A stretch of 64,000 nucleotides of DNA from assembly GCF_040436345.1 (NCBI RefSeq), contig NC_133230.1:28481551-28545550 (forward strand), given 5' to 3'. Below, piece after piece: positions 60,901 to 64,000 of the stretch; the first letter of the stretch is position 1; each line of letters starts with the position of its first letter. The translations under genes and the position numbers were made by a program. Below the pieces are notes generated by a model, which saw nothing but the letters and a program-made list of their open reading frames with translations, ran no database searches and was not told the origin of the DNA. This DNA is from Pagrus major (Eukaryota; Chordata; Actinopteri; Spariformes; Sparidae).

Positions 60901-61534
60901 TCATACAGAGAAAACAGCCTTGGGCCTGGTGAACAGGAACACAGAGAGGTAAGAGATGTATGTGTGTGTGAAGCATGTGTGTGAGTAGCTGTGGTCCAGC
61001 CTCTGTAACATTTACCTTTCTGTTTCTGTGACAGCAGTTTGGTCCTGATCGAAGGACTCCCCCTGAAGGTGATCCTAGAATGGGGGGCGCACCTCCCCCT
61101 GGACCCCTGATGGGCCCCATGGACGGCCCCTTTCCTCGTAGATCCCCTTATGGACCACCACCTCCTGATTTCTACCCACCCAGGGGACCTGGGGCTCCCA
61201 TGATGCCTAGTAAGGAGTCCCAGCTATCTTTTCAAATTTTTAGCACCATATTATCTCTAAATGCCATCAGAGGTAACCTAACGCTCTCTTTCCTCCTCAT
61301 CCAGTGTGGGCCCCACCACCACCAGGAATGATGTTCCCTCCTCGTTTCCCTACCGGCGGACCTCCTCTTCCTCCTGCTCCCCATCCTCACCACGTTCCCC
61401 CCATGCGGCCCCCTCTGCCTGTTGGCCTCCCACCTCCTTCCATGGGTCCTCTCCCTCCTCAGCAGTCCCTCCCCTCTCCACCACACAGCCAGTCGCCCGA
61501 GGAGCACACACACTCGCCCGAAGACGCCATCTGA
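44294..61534 (+). CDS. mia2: MIA2/TALI long form: SH3-luminal-TM-coiled-coil-proline-rich ER export receptor, 2477 aa
   Basis: TANGO1-family protein at ER exit sites, exporting bulky cargo via COPII. Exons: 44,294-44,414; 44,605-44,738; 45,383-45,469; 46,647-51,030; 51,159-51,383; 51,615-51,721; 54,033-54,164; 54,314-54,335; 54,503-54,591; 54,852-54,923; 55,628-55,738; 55,886-55,957; 56,096-56,200; 56,496-56,618; 56,835-57,023; 57,115-57,205; 57,426-57,493; 57,591-57,661; 57,740-57,841; 57,937-58,033; 58,178-58,245; 58,409-58,494; 58,593-58,706; 59,273-59,422; 60,563-60,718; 60,896-60,948; 61,035-61,209; 61,305-61,534. Phases join throughout. Residues 1-26 are a signal peptide. The MIA-type SH3 domain follows ([40 protein letters not shown]) with Cys34, 39, 57 and 120 in family positions. 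Next come an acidic luminal region to about 1640, a hydrophobic hairpin-like segment, a transmembrane helix (about 1708-1724, [16 protein letters not shown]), coiled coils and a COPII-binding proline-rich tail ending HSPEDAI. The exon at 54,503 uses a GTTGGT donor. Confidence 0.93.
44568..44602. repeat. (TG)n microsatellite abutting the mia2 exon 2 acceptor
   Basis: About 17 TG/GT dinucleotides run without interruption to the acceptor …GTGTGTAG|GCCC at 44,604/44,605. The usual polypyrimidine tract is replaced by the alternating TG run. Exon 2 encodes most of the SH3 core. Confidence 0.92.
45781..46168. mobile_element. MITE-like element with terminal inverted repeats in mia2 intron 3
   Basis: The left end TTAAAGGTGCACTATGTAGT and the reverse complement of the right end (TTCAAGGAGCACTATGTGGT) match at most positions over about 34 bp, both continuing into …GAGAAGAAATT (45,781-45,814 and 46,135-46,168). 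The core includes GGCGGACCCTGCCACCCTCT and TAGCTTCAAACAG, which I recognise from a common fish element. No transposase frame is present, so it is non-autonomous. Confidence 0.75.
46424..46480. repeat. (ATT)n/(GTT)n compound microsatellite
   Basis: ATT units change to GTT units within mia2 intron 3, about 170 bp before the giant exon. The apparent poly-Asn frame on the opposite strand is an artefact of this repeat. Confidence 0.9.
46647..51030 (+). other. mia2: giant mia2 luminal exon (4384 nt)
   Basis: A single exon encoding about 1461 residues, bounded by CATACAG and GGTATT. It opens with [12 protein letters not shown], which completes the SH3 domain. Then come five related modules: SVTGWLGL (about 46,990), [11 protein letters not shown] (about 47,100), [11 protein letters not shown] (about 47,195), [16 protein letters not shown] (about 47,385) and [13 protein letters not shown] (about 47,520). 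A sixth, more distant one ([15 protein letters not shown]) lies near 50,350. A Glu/Lys-rich run of about 150 residues occupies about 48,855-49,310. It ends with a conserved-looking folded segment, [20 protein letters not shown], from about 50,670. The open frame continues upstream of 46,647 and past 51,030, but SDF follows the Q of exon 3 as in mammals. Confidence 0.85.
51159..51721 (+). other. mia2: two mia2 exons before the membrane segment
   Basis: Exons 51,159-51,383 and 51,615-51,721. The second encodes [20 protein letters not shown] and then [14 protein letters not shown], an amphipathic/hydrophobic stretch just before the transmembrane exon. It corresponds in position to the YLFQIDVYDF-type segment of human MIA2. 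The donor GTAAGA at 51,722 can be joined either to the alternative terminal exon at 51,869 or to the shared exon at 54,033, both in phase 0. Confidence 0.7.
51920..53136 (+). promoter_or_regulatory. internal promoter region for the cTAGE5-type transcript
   Basis: A 1.2-kb stretch without a gene of its own. TGACGTGG at 53,002-53,009 matches the unfolded-protein-response element (XBP1/ATF6 type), with a CCCACGACGTGC segment just before it. A GC-richer patch covers about 52,975-53,165. Short upstream frames include an ATG at 53,067 ([10 protein letters not shown]) and an ATG at 52,485 (MDENEESL), each ending at a phase-0 GT donor. Transcription start sites are unknown. Confidence 0.5.
53137..61534 (+). 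CDS. mia2: cTAGE5-type form of mia2 from its own first exon, 825 aa
   Basis: The first exon 53,137-53,238 encodes [20 protein letters not shown] then [14 protein letters not shown] and ends in phase 0 before GTACGT. It splices to the common exon at 54,033 ([20 protein letters not shown]) and shares all downstream exons with the long form. The result is a membrane-anchored cytosolic protein without the SH3 and luminal regions. Mammalian cTAGE5 is made in the same way, from an internal promoter and a short first exon. The coiled-coil part holds [20 protein letters not shown] and [20 protein letters not shown]; the tail has many PPP and PPG motifs expected to contact Sec23. Start context: CGGAGATGG, good Kozak. 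Confidence 0.85.
53239..54032 (+). other. intron between the cTAGE5 first exon and the transmembrane exon
   Basis: Starts GTACGT and ends TCTTTCAG. Contains TAGCTAGCTAGCTAAT simple text near 53,485. No other feature is seen. Confidence 0.65.
55090..55380. repeat. interspersed repeat related to the 20.0-kb copy
   Basis: Contains CTCTTTAGCTGCTGAATGCT, TTGCTGAAAACAGTTGCCTG and CGATGAGCTGAAGCTCC in the order expected for a dispersed fish repeat. The copy in fbxo33 intron 5 shares TTAGCTGCTAAATGCT, the TTGCTGAAAAC block and the following GAGCGGTGAGATTGAACC-type block. It lies in a mia2 intron between the exons ending 54,923 and starting 55,628. Confidence 0.65.
58707..60562 (+). other. large late mia2 introns around the exon at 59,273
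   Basis: The first intron (58,707-59,272) begins GTATAC, followed by a short (AC)n run (about 58,711-58,726), and ends in a long pyrimidine-rich tract (about 59,160-59,270) before the acceptor. The second (59,423-60,562) has a poly-T run near 59,618. No additional exon was found in either. Confidence 0.65.
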
Positions 61535-62640
61535 GCCTGACAAGATTTTCTTGAGCTGTGAGATTTTTGAGGTTGATGGATGATTGGGCAGCTTGCTGTT
61601 TTACATCCTTGTATTTTCTATAACATCTACTCATTAACCAGGAGGATGTGTTTAATGAAGAGTGGGGAAACCTGCAGCCTTCGTGACTGCCTCTTCCTTC
61701 TATTCACATGCTATCTTCGCTCTTACTTCTGCCCTGTATCTTGCCTTTTTTTTCTTCCTGTATCTCTTGCCCTGCCCCATCATCATTCAGCTACATTCCC
61801 TGTGAAGTCGGTCCTGTTGCTGTGGAGTCACAGTTACAGCGGTTAGGCTTTGTTGTGTAATTTCACAGGCAGGGACACGCCAGTTTAATCTGTGCGTCTG
61901 TGTGTGGTAATGTTGCCATGTGAACCAGAAACAGTCGCTTGTTTGCTAGACGATGCCAGAAAGGTTTCAAGGTACTTAGGTTGAAATGTGTGCATGTAGA
62001 AATGCTATATGTGTGATATGTGGCAGAGCAAGGAGGGTTTTACGTACGGCATCCGTCGACATTTTACAGTGAAAGCACAGGAAGAGAAATCTAAATGGAG
62101 GAAAAGCATCTTTTTAGGCCTGATTCGATATATTTTGTTATACCAACACACAGGCCACCGTCACCACAATGTTAGAAATGTAGCCAGTTAGCATCTGTGT
62201 TGTCGTTGATGTGGATTCGACTGAGATCACGTCAGGTCTTGTTTTTCTCTGTGATCAACAGAGTTGATCCTACACTCTAAATATTCCTCAGAGGTCAAAT
62301 GAGACAGTTTCCTAAAATATGATTAAAGTGCATAACTACATTAGCTGGCTTCCCTGTGGGATTTTAAGGACTTTGCCTTCATCAACAAAGATTTTATTTC
62401 AGACGCTTTCTGATCATGTTTCAATCATTTGGATATGGCCTAGGCTTGAAAAAGTGGCTTATATTAGCCGCTTGTGTTTTGTTGTGGTAAGCTGTGACTC
62501 ATCTCTGGCAGTCACAGTGCGGTGAATAAAAATGGACTGACTGGAAGAGAGGCTACCTTCAAAGCCATAAAGATGACACCCATGTGAATTTTGTAAAAAG
62601 TGATTATTAATAGATGAATAAAGACTGTCAAATTGTCAAC
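61535..62640 (+). terminator. mia2 3' UTR with poly(A) signals
   Basis: The TGA at 61,532-61,534 is followed by about 1.1 kb without gene signals. AATAAA occurs at 62,525-62,530 and at 62,617-62,622. The latter is followed by a GT-rich stretch (AGTGTTTGTTGTGTAAG near 62,662) and is the better candidate. Confidence 0.65.
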
Positions 62641-63390
62641 ATCTCTATATTTCTCACGTAGAAGTGTTTGTTGTGTAAGTTGCAGCTGCAAACTCATCAG
62701 TGGCCAACAGGAGCACCAAAGCATTGGAATGTGTGGTTAGTTATCAGTGTTTTTTAAAGTACTGTACACATGACATGCATTGGCAGTGTTTTAAATATGT
62801 GATTGAAATTTTTTCCAAAGAAGACTTTAATTTATTGTATCATTGACTGTAAAGTACAATTTATATCTTGTGACGTGTCATTTACATTTACACATTTATT
62901 TGAAGGTGAACAGAAAATTCTAAATATTTTAATTAATTCTAAATTTGCTTAATAGCAAAAGTTAAGAGAAATTTGCCCTGATATAAAGTCTCCATAGTCC
63001 TTTTTCACTGCAGACATTTTGACCTGTCAAAGCGGCAAAACCACAGACCACATTCGTTTCAGGTATGCATCCTGGCCCTTTGACATGTCTTAGTGGGAAA
63101 GTCACAGTAGTTATACGTATACTGATCTTACTATTTCAAGGTATGCTGTGAGATTAACCCCTCTGCTTCACCAGTTTCTTTCCTGTGTGATCTCTTTCTA
63201 TTTGAAGGGCTGGGCCTCTAAACAAGGAGTGGTTTGTTGGGTGACACACCTTGGCTTAGCATTTTCTCATATCACGTACTTGGATGTGACCATCGTCAGT
63301 CTTCTTTGAAATTGTATACATGAAACATGCTGTTGGATTATTCATTTATATGTGTTGATGAAGGTTCTCAGTCATCCAGGTCATGGCAAT
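62641..63390. other. intergenic, nothing recognised
   Basis: A/T-rich sequence downstream of the probable mia2 cleavage site. No gene, RNA or named repeat was recognised. Confidence 0.5.
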
Positions 63391-63712
63391 TCTAGGTGCT
63401 GTATTGTAGGCAACTGGACGTGTGTCAGTTTCTTGAAGACGTTTCACCTTTCATCCAAGAGGCTTCTTCAGCTCTTACTAACTGGAGAAGAGTTGCAGGC
63501 TTTTAAACTCTGTGGCCACATGAAGGCCTGTTGGACTAACAGCCCACAAGTGGCCCTAACGACTCTGAAACTCAGCTCACACTTGTCCTTAACGACTCTG
63601 TAAGGTCACACCCACACCGAGTTTAAAAGCCTGCAACTCCCCTCCAGTGAGTTAGAACTGAAGAAGCCTCTTGGATGAGAGGTGAAACGTCTACGATACA
63701 GCACTTAGGATT
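63391..63712. mobile_element. foldback repeat with long inverted arms
   Basis: The left arm (63,438-63,510, GACGTTTCACCTTTCATCCA … TTTTAAACTC) pairs with the right arm (63,619-63,692, GAGTTTAAAAGCCTGCAACT … GGTGAAACGTC) with few mismatches over about 73 bp. Outer segments also pair: GTGCTGTATTGTA near 63,398 with TACGATACAGCAC near 63,692, apart from an extra 25-30 bp in the left arm. The core text CCAAGAGGCTTCTTCAG is familiar as a very common dispersed fish repeat. Confidence 0.8.
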
Positions 63713-63789
63713 AATTTATATGGTTTTGAATTCTCCAAATTAGGTCAAATAATGCCATTTGTCGATTCTAAATAATTTGATTATTATTA

Positions 63790-63900
63790 GAGCCCGGCCA
63801 ATATATTGGCTGGCAGATATTATCAGCTGATATTGGTCTATCACAGATACCGCATTACATATATGTAGCCAATATTTGCTGATATGAAAAGATTATAGTG
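63790..63900. repeat. interspersed repeat rich in GATATT palindromes
   Basis: GCCCGGCCAATATATTGGCT then CAGCTGATATTGGTCTATCA are recognisable as a diverged copy of a dispersed fish repeat of the CGGCCGATATATCGG type. It may extend to the window end. Confidence 0.55.
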
Positions 63901-64000
63901 ATGAAAAAGATGCTTTAGATAATATATAATTAGGAAATTCCCAGTGAAGTTTACTGTTTTATTATTGTGAATTAAGTTTATTGTTCAACTGTGAAATTTT

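Overview
This 64 kb window is vertebrate genomic DNA, almost certainly from a spiny-rayed (percomorph-type) teleost. Four multi-exon genes with GT-AG introns are present, introns are fairly compact, and the intergenic and intronic DNA carries interspersed repeats I recognise by sequence from fish genomes. The species cannot be named from the sequence. I see no bacterial, viral or plasmid genes, no CRISPR array and no rRNA or functional tRNA gene.

Layout. (1) 1-13.9 kb is intergenic: a 23-bp minisatellite at the left edge, a perfect 13-bp hairpin, interspersed repeats and two doubtful degenerate coding fragments. (2) 13,902-20,987 (+) is fbxo33, an SCF ubiquitin-ligase F-box protein, 6 exons, 495 aa. 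(3) 21-33.5 kb is mainly intergenic, with two copies of one interspersed repeat near 30.1 and 31.8 kb. (4) 33,542-38,265 (+) is pnn (pinin), 9 exons, 688 aa, with acidic, Ser-rich and RS-like C-terminal regions. (5) 43,690 down to 40,228 (-) is gemin2 (SMN complex), 10 exons, 263 aa, convergent with pnn and divergent from mia2. (6) 44,294-61,534 (+) is mia2 (MIA2/TALI/cTAGE5), an ER-exit-site cargo-export gene. Exon phases support at least three products: a long SH3-luminal-transmembrane-coiled-coil-proline-rich form (2477 aa), a cTAGE5-type form with its own first exon (825 aa) and a luminal-only form with an alternative terminal exon (1702 aa). (7) 61.5-64 kb holds the mia2 3' UTR, its poly(A) signal, a foldback repeat and another repeat.

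The neighbourhood fbxo33-pnn-gemin2-mia2 corresponds to human 14q21.1, where FBXO33, MIA2, PNN, TRAPPC6B and GEMIN2 cluster, but order and orientation differ and trappc6b is not seen here. The genes are not one pathway: ubiquitin targeting, splicing/adhesion, snRNP assembly and secretory export. The only clear regulatory pairing is the 603-bp head-to-head interval between gemin2 and mia2, which holds an RFX X-box-like palindrome and a CRE-like site. The most interesting material lies in mia2: its alternative transcript ends, an expanded tryptophan-glycine motif array in a 4.4-kb exon, a (TG)n run abutting a splice acceptor, and an unfolded-protein-response-type element upstream of the cTAGE5 first exon. 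All exon boundaries were derived by hand from splice sites, phase and remembered homologous proteins. No alignment or transcript data were available.
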